Below, in pieces: positions 1 to 7,400 of a stretch of DNA of 10,030 nucleotides (the first letter of the stretch is position 1; each line of letters begins with the position of its first letter). The position numbers were made by a program, and so were the translations under genes. This DNA comes from Clostridiales bacterium (GTDB taxonomy: Bacteria > Bacillota > Clostridia > Oscillospirales > Acutalibacteraceae): contig JAAZFZ010000151.1 of NCBI GenBank assembly GCA_012511485.1, positions 1 through 10,030 on the forward strand, read 5' to 3'. The notes below the pieces were generated by a model. That model was given only the letters and a program-made list of their open reading frames with translations. It was not told where the DNA came from and searched no databases.

Positions 1-1
1 G

Positions 2-436
2 ATTAAGGGCGTTGACTCCACTGTCAGGAAAACGACTGCAAACCTCAGTGCGGGTGCAAAGCTCATTATCACCGAAAGGCTCATGACCCACGGCAATCAG
101 ACCGCACGCTCAGAAATGGAAGTAAACCTTAACGGAGAGGATTCCTCCGCACAGATAATATCCCGTTCGGTCGCAAAGAATAGCTCCGAGCAGATTTTTT
201 ACCCGAGAGCAGTGGGCAACAGCAGGTGCAGGGCACATGTTCAGTGCGATTCGATTATTATGGACAATGCCAAAATCCGCTCAATTCCGGAAATAGCCGC
301 AAACAATGCAGACGCACAGATTGTCCATGAGGCTGCCATAGGCAGAATCAACAACGACCAGATTATAAAGCTGCAGACCTTCGGCCTGAGCGAGGTCGAG
401 GCTGAAAATATCATCATTCAGGGATTCCTTAAATAA
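2..436 (+). CDS. sufB: SufB/SufD-family Fe-S cluster assembly scaffold, C-terminal part (5' end outside window)
   Basis: The open frame enters from the left edge (first full codon at base 2) and ends at TAA 434-436, giving about 144 residues. It is the C-terminal end of the beta-helical SufBD domain, recognisable from SRCRAHVQCDSIIM, SIPEI, AQIVHEAAIGRI, DQIIKL and the closing GLSEVEAENIIIQGF. In the SUF system SufB, with the ATPase SufC, assembles Fe-S clusters in the cytosol and passes them to apoproteins. The Cys of QCDS (bases 245-247) and the His-Glu of VHEA (bases 326-331) appear to match the Cys/His/Glu residues described as important for cluster formation in Escherichia coli SufB; this alignment is from memory. 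Many Clostridia carry only sufC plus one short SufB-like protein, so sufC probably lies just upstream. SufD is the alternative, but the Cys and HE pair favour SufB. An upstream Met at 83 is internal, not the start. Confidence 0.88.
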   Translation: MKGVDSTVRKTTANLSAGAKLIITERLMTHGNQTARSEMEVNLNGEDSSAQIISRSVAKNSSEQIFYPRAVGNSRCRAHVQCDSIIMDNAKIRSIPEIAANNADAQIVHEAAIGRINNDQIIKLQTFGLSEVEAENIIIQGFLK

Positions 437-506
437 TTCAGGAAGAATCACCTTGGGCGGGATGCTTTTCCCCATGGTGTTATTAAAATATGATGGAGGA
501 TTCTTT

Positions 507-1844
507 ATGGCAGAAAAACTAAAGCTAAAGTACGGCAGAACATTGCTTATAGGCTTTGGATTCATGGCAAGCATGATTTCCTGGACTATTTACAATGCAT
601 ATGTTCCCCTTATCCTGAAAGAAAATGAAACAATCAGCAACCTTGCAATCTCAGGCACCGTTATCGGGATAATAATGGTTATCGATAACATTTTCGGTGT
701 CGTTTTTCAGCCGCTTTTCGGCAGATTGTCAGATACAATGCACACAAGGTTCGGGAAAAGAACTCCCTTCCTTATCGTCGGTATCCCGGTAGCTGCATTA
801 CTGTTTATTTTTATACCCAGAATGAGCCAAATCTGGTTTTTGATGCCCTGCGTTATCCTGTTCACATTTACAATGTCCACATGGCGTGCGCCGGTTGTTG
901 CCCTGATGCCGGACCTGACCCCTCCACAGCTGAGAAGTGAGGCAAATGCGGTCATTAACCTCATGGGTGCTGTCGGCACGGTTCTCGGTACCGTTGCAGG
1001 CAAAATTATCTCCGGCGTTTTTCATATTGCGGAAAATGACAATGCCGCCACAAGAAATGCGGTTTTCATTTTCGGCTCCGTAATTATGTTAATATGCCTT
1101 ATGATTGTTGTTTTTATCGTCAAAGAGCCGGACAACAGGCTTTCAAAAATCAAAGCAAGGCTACTTGAAAATGAGGAGCAGATTAAGGCCTCCAAAAAAG
1201 CCGAAAAGAAAAAGTTCAAGGAAATGCGCCTTGGCGGCCCTGAGAGAAAGAGTCTAATCTTCATGCTTGTCGCTCTGTTTTTCAATTCAAACGCAACAGA
1301 TTCAATTAATACATATTTTACAACCTTTGCAACCACAGAGCTGCAAATGTCGGAAAAAGACGCACCTTTGTATATAACCATATTTGCATTTGCAACTGTT
1401 GTGGCAGCTTTCCCCGCTGGTTATTTGGGCAAAAGGTTAGGCAGAAAGAAAACCATAATGATAGGCCTTGGCGGCATTGTGGCGTTGTTCCTGCTCTATT
1501 TTATCACTCAGTCAATGTTCATGCTTTATGTTGCAATTGTCTGTGGCGGCGCTCTGATAGCCTTGGTTACAATAAACACACTCCCGCTTGTGCTTGAATT
1601 GGGCGGAACAGATAGAGTAGGCACCTTTACGGGCTATTATTATACCGCCACTTTTTCCGCTTCAATAGTCGGACCCGTGCTCTGCGGCGCTCTCTTTGAT
1701 ATTACTGATAACTACTGGTCACTGTTTGTATATTGCTCGGTTTGCTTTGCACTTGCCTTAGCGTGTATTTCTCAGGTTCACCACGGAGAGGCGCAGACTA
1801 TTTCCGATGAAATGATAAAAGAAATTAAGATGGCGGAAGATTAA
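507..1844 (+). CDS. MFS transporter, GPH/SLC45-like sugar:cation symporter type
   Basis: This gene encodes a 445-residue polytopic membrane protein with the 12-helix look of the major facilitator superfamily. The N-terminal half has a D-N-I-F-G...QP-x-x-G stretch (about residues 60-72) followed by the loop 2-3 motif GRLSDTMHTRFGKRTPFL (72-89). This G-x-x-x-D...R-x-G-K-R-x-P pattern resembles sugar symporters of the GPH and SLC45/sucrose groups. A long, very charged central loop (KASKKAEKKKFKEMRL) separates the halves, and a second motif-A copy (GYLGKRLGRKKT) opens the second half. The start at ATG 507 is chosen because GGAGGA lies at 495-500, six bases upstream; the in-frame TTG at 453 has no ribosome binding site. 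The substrate cannot be told from sequence, and sugar or glycoside uptake by cation symport is inference. The gene sits 15 bases before the ABC ATPase gene and is probably co-transcribed with it. Confidence 0.85.
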   Translation: MAEKLKLKYGRTLLIGFGFMASMISWTIYNAYVPLILKENETISNLAISGTVIGIIMVIDNIFGVVFQPLFGRLSDTMHTRFGKRTPFLIVGIPVAALLFIFIPRMSQIWFLMPCVILFTFTMSTWRAPVVALMPDLTPPQLRSEANAVINLMGAVGTVLGTVAGKIISGVFHIAENDNAATRNAVFIFGSVIMLICLMIVVFIVKEPDNRLSKIKARLLENEEQIKASKKAEKKKFKEMRLGGPERKSLIFMLVALFFNSNATDSINTYFTTFATTELQMSEKDAPLYITIFAFATVVAAFPAGYLGKRLGRKKTIMIGLGGIVALFLLYFITQSMFMLYVAIVCGGALIALVTINTLPLVLELGGTDRVGTFTGYYYTATFSASIVGPVLCGALFDITDNYWSLFVYCSVCFALALACISQVHHGEAQTISDEMIKEIKMAED

Positions 1845-1859
1845 GCAGGAGGTGCACAA

Positions 1860-2561
1860 ATGTCAAGCTTGATTGAGGTAAAAAATCTCAGCAAGTCCTA
1901 CGGTGCCCACAAGGTTCTTGAGGATATTTCATTTGAATTCGAGGAAGGGCAGATTATCGGCCTTTTGGGGCCCAACGGCTGCGGCAAGACATCGCTAATA
2001 AAAATTCTGACAGGATTGATAAACGACTATTCCGGAAAGGTCAAGATAAATGGCGATAATATCGGCCCGAAAACAAAGAACATTATTGCCTATCTTCCGG
2101 AGAAATCCTATCTTGCCGATTGGATGCGCCCTGTTGACGCCATTAATTACATTGCGGATTTTTATAAGGATTTTGACAAGGCTAAGGCAATGAAAATGCT
2201 TGAAATCTTTCAGCTTCCCCCAAAGCAGAAGATAAAAAGCATGTCAAAGGGTATGCAGGAAAAGCTATCTCTTCTGCTGGTGATGTGCCGCAACGCAAAG
2301 CTTTATCTGCTTGACGAACCTCTGGGCGGCGTGGACCCCGCCGCAAGAGCATTTATCCTTGACACAATAATAAAAAATCACCCGGCAGGCTCAACAATGC
2401 TGTTTTCAACCCATCTCATTTACGATGTTGAGCCGATTCTTGACACTGCGCTCATGATAGGTCAGGGCAAAGTTCTCGTAAACGCCAAAACCGCCGATAT
2501 ACGCAAGGACGGCAAGACGGTTGAGGATGTTTTCAAGGAGGTGTTCAGGTATGCTTGGTAA
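1860..2561 (+). CDS. ABC transporter ATP-binding protein (YtrB/EcsA-like, ABC-2 exporter type)
   Basis: This 233-residue stand-alone nucleotide-binding domain energises the membrane protein encoded next. All core motifs are visible: Walker A GPNGCGKT (37-44), a signature loop SKGMQ (129-133) in place of LSGGQ, Walker B LYLLDE (148-153), D-loop GGVD (156-159) and the switch histidine in STH (His185). The Q-loop position in AYLPEK is Glu81 rather than Gln. These variants recur in small clostridial ABC-2-type ATPases, so the protein should be active. AGGAGGTG at 1847-1854 sets the ATG at 1860. The stop overlaps the permease gene by 11 bases. Such two-gene ATPase/permease sets are often linked to peptide-antibiotic resistance or cell-envelope stress, but no GntR or two-component regulator is seen here, so the cargo is unknown. 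Confidence 0.93.
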   Translation: MSSLIEVKNLSKSYGAHKVLEDISFEFEEGQIIGLLGPNGCGKTSLIKILTGLINDYSGKVKINGDNIGPKTKNIIAYLPEKSYLADWMRPVDAINYIADFYKDFDKAKAMKMLEIFQLPPKQKIKSMSKGMQEKLSLLLVMCRNAKLYLLDEPLGGVDPAARAFILDTIIKNHPAGSTMLFSTHLIYDVEPILDTALMIGQGKVLVNAKTADIRKDGKTVEDVFKEVFRYAW

Positions 2562-3375
2562 GCTGATAAAAAATGAGTTTAAATCAACCGCCCATTCGCT
2601 TATCCCCGTTTATTCGGCTTTGGTAATTTCGGTATCGTTAACCGCAATATCACTGATTACCAAAAACGATATAATGGGTGCGCTCAGCAGCATCATTCTT
2701 GCAATTATCGGGTTTGCCCTTATTATAGTAACCTTTGTCTGCATAGTTTTGAACTTCAATAAATCCCTTTACGGCTCTCAGGGGTATTTGAGCCTAACGC
2801 TGCCCGTCAAAAGCAGCAGGCTTTTAGGCTCCAAAACAATTGTTTCCTTCTTTTGGATGCTTATGAGCTTTGTTATAATGATAGGAATTTTTATCGGCAT
2901 TTATCTTTATATAAAATTGATGGCCGTCGAGCAGTATGGGGACGAAACAATCTCAACAATAAAGGATTTTGTCAAGCTCTATGCTGACCTTCCCGGCTGG
3001 GGAACATTTATTAATATTCTTATACTGTTTTTGACTTCGGTTTTTGCAGACCTTTTGCTTGTGATTATGTATATTTATTTTGCTCTTTCGGCTGCAAATA
3101 CAAGGAAATTCCAGAAGGCCTCCATAGTTTGGGCAATAGTGTTTTTCTTTGCGGGCAGAATTATAATCGGAGATGTGATTATTAAAAACCTATGCAGGGC
3201 TGTGCCGATTTTTGCCGTTGCAAATTCGCAGGGACTCAACTTTGTCACGCAGTCCATCGGCGAAACCAACTTCTTTAATGTAAACATAACAGAGGCTTTT
3301 TTGGAAATAATAGCAATTGTCGGTTTGTTCATTGCAACAAATTATTTAATAAAATCAAAGGTAAATGTAAAATAG
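2551..3375 (+). CDS. ABC-2-like transporter permease subunit
   Basis: This gene encodes a 274-residue integral membrane protein with about six hydrophobic helices, roughly at residues 18-36, 45-68, 97-120, 153-178, 190-210 and 245-266. Between helices 2 and 3 lies GYLSLTLPVKSSRLLGSK, a motif often found in permeases encoded with small clostridial ABC ATPases. The long loop after helix 3 is charged and may be extracytoplasmic. The start ATG 2551 lies inside the ATPase gene, with AAGGAGGTG at 2535-2543 seven bases upstream; an in-frame TTG at 2521 is less likely. The overlap implies coupled, stoichiometric synthesis with the ATPase. It ends with TAG, two bases before nadD. It should pair with the upstream ATPase as an exporter or efflux complex; the substrate cannot be predicted. 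Confidence 0.85.
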   Translation: MLGKLIKNEFKSTAHSLIPVYSALVISVSLTAISLITKNDIMGALSSIILAIIGFALIIVTFVCIVLNFNKSLYGSQGYLSLTLPVKSSRLLGSKTIVSFFWMLMSFVIMIGIFIGIYLYIKLMAVEQYGDETISTIKDFVKLYADLPGWGTFINILILFLTSVFADLLLVIMYIYFALSAANTRKFQKASIVWAIVFFFAGRIIIGDVIIKNLCRAVPIFAVANSQGLNFVTQSIGETNFFNVNITEAFLEIIAIVGLFIATNYLIKSKVNVK

Positions 3376-3377
3376 CA

Positions 3378-3983
3378 ATGGATAGAATTGGAGTATTCGG
3401 GGGGACATTCAACCCCCCCCATTTGGGTCACCTGAAGCTTGTGAGTGAAACCGCTGACAGGCTTGAGCTTGACAGGGTAATTATTATACCGGCCTTTTTG
3501 CCTCCCCATAAAGAAGCAAAGCTTCTCGCCTGCGGTGAGGACAGGCTTGAAATGTGTCGGCTGACCTTCGGGGAGGACAGCCGCTTTCAGGTAAGCGCAA
3601 TGGAAATCGAAAGGGGCGGCAAAAGCTACACCTATGATACGCTCTGTGAGCTCAGGATGTATTTCCCGCACTCGGAGCTTTTTCTTATTATCGGTTCGGA
3701 TATGCTGCTGACCTTTGAAAAATGGCACAGATATGAGGATATTCTCAACCGTTGCACAGTATGTGCCGCTGAAAGGGACAGCGAGCAAAACCCTATCAAG
3801 AAGCACGGCTTGCCGAAAATTTTTGAGGGGCATAACCTTATTCTTACGGAGTTTTCACCTGTCAACATAAGCTCGAGCAAAATAAGGCAAATGATACGAA
3901 GCTCACAGGATATCGGAGGCGTTGTAACTCAAGAGGTGAAAAGATATATTGATGATAGAAAGCTCTACCTTGAAGGATTATAA
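3378..3983 (+). CDS. nadD: Nicotinate-nucleotide adenylyltransferase
   Basis: NadD transfers AMP from ATP to nicotinate mononucleotide, making deamido-NAD in the common route of NAD synthesis in the cytosol. The 201-residue length is normal. The nucleotidyltransferase fold is marked by GGTFNPPHLGH (8-18), which carries the HxGH ATP-binding signature (His15, His18), by IIGSDM (104-109), and by the second phosphate-binding motif ISSSKIR (164-170). ATG 3378 starts two bases after the permease stop, and no Shine-Dalgarno sequence is visible in front of it, so translation probably depends on ribosomes ending on the permease gene. Codons 8-15 contain a run of six G and a run of eight C that can pair with each other. 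The 3' end overlaps yqeK. The order nadD-yqeK-rsfS is widely conserved in Firmicutes. Confidence 0.97.
   Translation: MDRIGVFGGTFNPPHLGHLKLVSETADRLELDRVIIIPAFLPPHKEAKLLACGEDRLEMCRLTFGEDSRFQVSAMEIERGGKSYTYDTLCELRMYFPHSELFLIIGSDMLLTFEKWHRYEDILNRCTVCAAERDSEQNPIKKHGLPKIFEGHNLILTEFSPVNISSSKIRQMIRSSQDIGGVVTQEVKRYIDDRKLYLEGL
3399..3420 (+). other. G6/C8 homopolymer pair forming an early hairpin inside nadD
   Basis: Bases 3399-3404 are six G and 3413-3420 are eight C, separated by eight bases. The runs are complementary and could form a six-pair all-GC stem beginning 22 bases into the nadD coding sequence. The codons are Gly-Gly and Pro-Pro of the conserved GGTFNPPH motif, so the residues are constrained but the codon choice (GGG, CCC) is not. 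The structure is read directly from sequence; an effect on translation or on slippage is inference. Confidence 0.5.
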
Positions 3984-4587
3984 AAAGATGCTTGAAAACA
4001 GGCTTGACCCGTATAGATTTGTTCATTCCCTCAATGTTGCCGAATGTGCGAGGTATCTTGCCGAAAAATACGGAGAGGATAAGGACAAAGCATATTTGGC
4101 AGGGCTGCTGCATGATGTTTTGAAAAACACTTCAAGTGACGAGCAGCTGAGAATAATAGAGAGTGATAATTTAATGCTCACCCCATGCGAGGCGGCAAAC
4201 CCTAAGCTATGGCATGCAATTTCGGGAGCCTCATTCCTGAAAAACGAGCTTGGTATAAAAGACAGGGATTTGCTTAATGCCGTGCGATACCACACAACGG
4301 GCAGAGCGGGAATGAGCCTGCTTGAGAAAATAATTTATATTGCGGATTTTAATAGTGCTGACCGTGTCTATAAGGATGTCGATACCATGCGTGCGCTAGC
4401 GGAGGAAAGCCTGGAGGCTGCAATGCTGTTTGCCCTTAAATTTTGCATTGCAAGGCTTGTGCAAACAGGCAGAACAATTCATATAGACAGCATCGACTGC
4501 TACAATGAATTATTAATAAAATTAAAATCCAGGGAGGATATGTATGGAGCCGAAGGAACTGGCAAGAGAAATAGCAAGGGTACTTGA
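3952..4587 (+). CDS. yqeK: YqeK-type HD-domain hydrolase (probable symmetrical Ap4A hydrolase)
   Basis: This is an HD-superfamily metal phosphohydrolase of 211 residues. Visible metal-site residues, numbered from ATG 3952, are His25 (FVHSLNVAE), His54-Asp55 (GLLHDVLK), His88 (LWHAISGA), His114 (VRYHTTGRAGM) and Asp132 (IYIADF). The last two blocks are typical of YqeK, shown in other Firmicutes to split Ap4A symmetrically into two ADP. The start is uncertain: ATG 3952 has AAGAGGTG at 3931-3938 (13 bases away), TTG 3949 is adjacent, and ATG 3988 has AAGGA at 3973-3977. All three fall in or just after the nadD end, giving a short overlap or a 4-base gap. The C-terminus reads 44 bases into rsfS, adding a tail of about 15 residues (KSREDMYGAEGTGKRNSKGT region) that looks unconserved. 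It ends in TGA. Confidence 0.92.
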   Translation: MIESSTLKDYKKMLENRLDPYRFVHSLNVAECARYLAEKYGEDKDKAYLAGLLHDVLKNTSSDEQLRIIESDNLMLTPCEAANPKLWHAISGASFLKNELGIKDRDLLNAVRYHTTGRAGMSLLEKIIYIADFNSADRVYKDVDTMRALAEESLEAAMLFALKFCIARLVQTGRTIHIDSIDCYNELLIKLKSREDMYGAEGTGKRNSKGT

Positions 4588-4903
4588 CGAAAAAAAGGCG
4601 GTTGATATTAAGGTCATAGAAACAACGGAGTTTACAATAATTTCGGACTTTTTTGTGATTGCCTCAGGCACTTCCAACACACATGTGAAATCCCTTGCAG
4701 ACGAGTTGGAGTATGAAATCAAAAAGCGGTTTTCGGTTGCGCCCGAAGGAATAGAGGGCAGGGCGACAGGGTGGATATTGCTTGACTACGGTAGTGTTCT
4801 TGTCCATATTTTTCAAAAAGAGAGCAGAGAGTATTACAATCTCGAGCGTCTTTGGGTTGACGCGCGGCTTCTGGATATATCAGATATAGTTACGGAGGAA
4901 TAA
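4544..4903 (+). CDS. rsfS: Ribosomal silencing factor RsfS
   Basis: This 119-residue protein belongs to the RsfS/Iojap/YbeB family. Family members bind ribosomal protein L14 on the 50S subunit and block joining with 30S, lowering translation when nutrients are scarce. Recognisable blocks are DIKVIETTEFTIISDFFVIASGTSNTHVKSLAD in the first half (21-53), then EGRATGWILLDYGSVLVHIF (71-90) and the family hallmark REYYNLERLW (95-104). ATG 4544 has AGGGAGG at 4531-4537, six bases upstream, which settles the start even though it lies inside the yqeK frame. leuS follows after two bases. It sits with nadD and yqeK as in Bacillus subtilis, where the homologue was named yqeL. Confidence 0.96.
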   Translation: MEPKELAREIARVLDEKKAVDIKVIETTEFTIISDFFVIASGTSNTHVKSLADELEYEIKKRFSVAPEGIEGRATGWILLDYGSVLVHIFQKESREYYNLERLWVDARLLDISDIVTEE

Positions 4904-4905
4904 CA

Positions 4906-7320
4906 ATGTTGAACTACGATGTCAAAACGGTAGAAAAGAAATGGCAGGATAAGTGGGAGGAGAGCGGCGTTTTTCATGCAAAGCAGGATTTCTCCCTCCC
5001 CAAATATTACTGCCTGGTGGAGTTCCCCTATCCCTCGGGGCAGGGCCTTCATGTGGGGCATCCCCGCTCCAATACCGCTCTTGATATAGTTGCCCGCAAA
5101 AAGCGTTTGCAGGGATATAATGTTCTCTACCCTATGGGGTGGGACGCTTTCGGTCTCCCTACAGAAAACTATGCGATAAAAAATCATATTCACCCCGAGA
5201 AGGTTACAAAAGAAAATATAGCCCGTTTCAAGCAGCAGCTTAAATCCCTGGGATTTTCATTTGACTGGAGCCGTGAGGTCAACACAACAGACCCGGATTA
5301 CTACAAATGGACTCAGTGGATTTTCCTGCAGCTTTTCAACAAGGGGCTTGCTTATAAAAAAGAGATGTCCGTCAACTGGTGCACCTCCTGCAAATGCGTG
5401 CGTGCAAACGAGGAGGTTGTTTCCGGTGTATGTGAACGCTGCGGCAGTGAGGTGGTGCATAAGGTAAAAAGCCAGTGGATGCTCAAAATCACTCAATATG
5501 CTCAGCGGCTGATTGATGACCTTGATGAGCTTGATTATATTGAAAGAGTCAAAATTCAGCAAAAGAACTGGATTGGCTGCTCGAAAGGTGCAGAGGTTGA
5601 CTTTACCTCAACCGCGGGAGAAATTATTACAGTTTATACAACAAGGCCAGATACCTTGTTCGGCGCTACATACATGGTAGTATCGCCCGAACATCCCTAT
5701 ATTGAAAAGTGGGCAGACAGGCTCACGAATATTGACGAAATCAGAGAATATCAGCAGGCCGCCTCGAGAAAATCGGATTTTGAAAGAACTGAAGTCAACA
5801 AGGATAAAACAGGAGTGGAGATTAAGGGCGTTAGCGCAATTAACCCAGTCAATGGCATGAAAATTCCGATTTTCATATCCGACTATGTTCTGGTTTCATA
5901 CGGCACGGGTGCTATTATGGCAGTGCCCGGGCATGATACCCGTGACTGGGAGTTTGCAAAAAAATTTAATCTGCCCATTATTGAGGTTGTCAGCGGCGGA
6001 GACATCGAAAAGGAGGCCTTTACGGACTGCGACACGGGAGTTATGGTCAATTCCGGCTTTTTGAGCGGGCTGAGTGTCGAGGAGGCAAAGGTCGAAATAT
6101 TAAAATGGCTCATTGAGAAGGGAAAGGGTCACGAAAAGGTTAATTATAAGCTGCGCGACTGGGTATTTTCCCGCCAGAGGTATTGGGGGGAGCCTATTCC
6201 CATTGTCATCTGCGACAAATGCGGCTTCGTTCCTCTCCCTGAAACAGAGCTACCTCTTGTGCTGCCTCAGGTTGAGTCATATGAGCCAACGGATAACGGC
6301 GAATCTCCCCTTGCACAGATTACGCAATGGGTTAATACCACCTGCCCGCACTGCGGAGCACCCGCAAAGAGAGAAACAGACATTATGCCCCAATGGGCAG
6401 GCTCGTCATGGTATTTCCTGCGCTACTGTGACCCTCACAATGAAAATGCTCTTGCTTCAAAGGAGGCACTGGAATACTGGACTCCGGTTGACTGGTATAA
6501 CGGCGGCATGGAGCACACTACGCTCCATTTGCTTTACAGTAGGTTCTGGCACAAGTTCCTCTATGATATCGGAGTGGTGCCAACCGGCGAGCCATACCTG
6601 AAACGCACAAGCCATGGAATGATTCTGGGCGCTAACGGTGAAAAAATGTCAAAATCGAGGGGCAATGTTATTAACCCCGATGATATTGTCAAGGACTACG
6701 GTGCGGATACCATGAGGCTCTATGAGATGTTCATAGGTGATTTTGAGAAGGCGGCACCGTGGAACTCCTCAAGCATCAAGGGTTGCAGGAGATTCCTTGA
6801 CAGAGTTTGGGCTTTACAGGATATGGTCGGGGAGGGCAGTGGATATTCCCCAAAGCTTGAGAATGAATTCCATCGCACAATAAAAAAGGTCACTGAGGAT
6901 ATAGATAACCTGAAGAGCAACACTGCAATTGCCGCAATGATGTCACTTCTCAACAAAATCTATGAAGTGGGTACAGTTACCTTGGGAGAACTTAATACCC
7001 TGACCATTCTTCTCAACCCCTTTGCTCCGCACATGACTGAGGAGCTGTGGGAGGTCATGGGCTTTGGTGGCACAGTGACCGACCAAAGCTGGCCTGAATA
7101 TGACGATGGCAAGTGCAGGGAGGACACAATTGAAATAGTTGCTCAGATTAACGGCAAGGTTCGCAGCAGGCTGAATGTTTCTGCCGATATTGAAACCGGT
7201 GAAGCAATAGCCCTCGCAAAGGCGGATGAAAAAATAGCCAGTGCATTAAAGGGCAAGAGAATCATAAAGGAGCTTTATGTCAAGGGTAAGCTTGTAAATA
7301 TAGTTGTAAAACCGCAGTAA
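4906..7320 (+). CDS. leuS: Leucyl-tRNA synthetase
   Basis: This class Ia aminoacyl-tRNA synthetase of 804 residues (normal bacterial length) attaches leucine to tRNA-Leu. The HIGH motif is HVGH (49-52) within PYPSGQGLHVGHPRSN, and the KMSKS loop is exact at 580-584. A zinc-ribbon has Cys159, Cys162, Cys176 and Cys179; a second Cys set is at 436/439 and 480/483. The CP1 editing domain, which removes mischarged amino acids, is intact: TTRPDT at 245-250 and GTGAIMAVPGHDTRDWEFA, with Asp347 in the place of the conserved editing aspartate. WAGSSWYFLRYCDP and the tRNA anticodon-binding C-terminal domain follow. The start ATG 4906 has CGGAGGA at 4893-4899. It begins two bases after rsfS. No T-box leader or own promoter is visible, so it relies on upstream transcription. 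Confidence 0.98.
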   Translation: MLNYDVKTVEKKWQDKWEESGVFHAKQDFSLPKYYCLVEFPYPSGQGLHVGHPRSNTALDIVARKKRLQGYNVLYPMGWDAFGLPTENYAIKNHIHPEKVTKENIARFKQQLKSLGFSFDWSREVNTTDPDYYKWTQWIFLQLFNKGLAYKKEMSVNWCTSCKCVRANEEVVSGVCERCGSEVVHKVKSQWMLKITQYAQRLIDDLDELDYIERVKIQQKNWIGCSKGAEVDFTSTAGEIITVYTTRPDTLFGATYMVVSPEHPYIEKWADRLTNIDEIREYQQAASRKSDFERTEVNKDKTGVEIKGVSAINPVNGMKIPIFISDYVLVSYGTGAIMAVPGHDTRDWEFAKKFNLPIIEVVSGGDIEKEAFTDCDTGVMVNSGFLSGLSVEEAKVEILKWLIEKGKGHEKVNYKLRDWVFSRQRYWGEPIPIVICDKCGFVPLPETELPLVLPQVESYEPTDNGESPLAQITQWVNTTCPHCGAPAKRETDIMPQWAGSSWYFLRYCDPHNENALASKEALEYWTPVDWYNGGMEHTTLHLLYSRFWHKFLYDIGVVPTGEPYLKRTSHGMILGANGEKMSKSRGNVINPDDIVKDYGADTMRLYEMFIGDFEKAAPWNSSSIKGCRRFLDRVWALQDMVGEGSGYSPKLENEFHRTIKKVTEDIDNLKSNTAIAAMMSLLNKIYEVGTVTLGELNTLTILLNPFAPHMTEELWEVMGFGGTVTDQSWPEYDDGKCREDTIEIVAQINGKVRSRLNVSADIETGEAIALAKADEKIASALKGKRIIKELYVKGKLVNIVVKPQ

Positions 7321-7332
7321 ATAACAGGTTCG

Positions 7333-7363
7333 AAATATAATTATCAGTTTAGAATTATTTTTT
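7333..7363 (+). terminator. Weak AT-only hairpin with T-run after leuS
   Basis: ATAATT (7337-7342) and AATTAT (7353-7358) form a six-pair stem, extendable by three A-T pairs across one mismatch, followed by a T-run to 7363. The stem has no G-C pairs, so termination would be weak, and the region may instead act as an AT-rich upstream element for the rpsU promoter. Some leuS operon readthrough into rpsU is likely. Confidence 0.3.
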
Positions 7364-7366
7364 CTG

Positions 7367-7395
7367 TTGACATTGAAAATTGGCTGTTGTATAAT
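7367..7395 (+). promoter_or_regulatory. Strong sigma-A promoter for rpsU
   Basis: A perfect -35 box TTGACA (7367-7372) and a perfect -10 box TATAAT (7390-7395) are separated by 17 bases, preceded by an AT-rich tract (7336-7363). Transcription should begin around 7401-7404, giving a leader of about 46 bases before the rpsU ATG. It is the best promoter match I can find in the window, in line with high expression expected of a ribosomal protein gene. Confidence 0.9.
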
Positions 7396-7400
7396 AACTT

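Noticed and set aside
449..479. Imperfect inverted repeat (CACC..TGGG with CCCA..GGTG) between the suf gene and the MFS gene, as a terminator
   Set aside because: The stem has a central mismatch and a 13-base loop, and no real T-run follows, so termination is not convincing; it could weakly attenuate.
466..494. TTTTCC plus TATGAT as a promoter for the MFS operon
   Set aside because: The -35 box is poor and transcription would start at about the ribosome binding site, leaving it out of the transcript.
453..506. TTG-initiated N-terminal extension of the MFS transporter
   Set aside because: No ribosome binding site precedes it, and ATG 507 has GGAGGA at ideal spacing.
3325..3357. Possible promoter at the 3' end of the ABC permease gene for nadD-leuS
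   Set aside because: Only weak matches in AT-rich coding sequence; not separable from chance.
6113..6601. A 162-codon plus-strand open frame inside leuS
   Set aside because: It lies wholly inside the intact synthetase gene in another frame, has low-complexity composition and no recognisable family.
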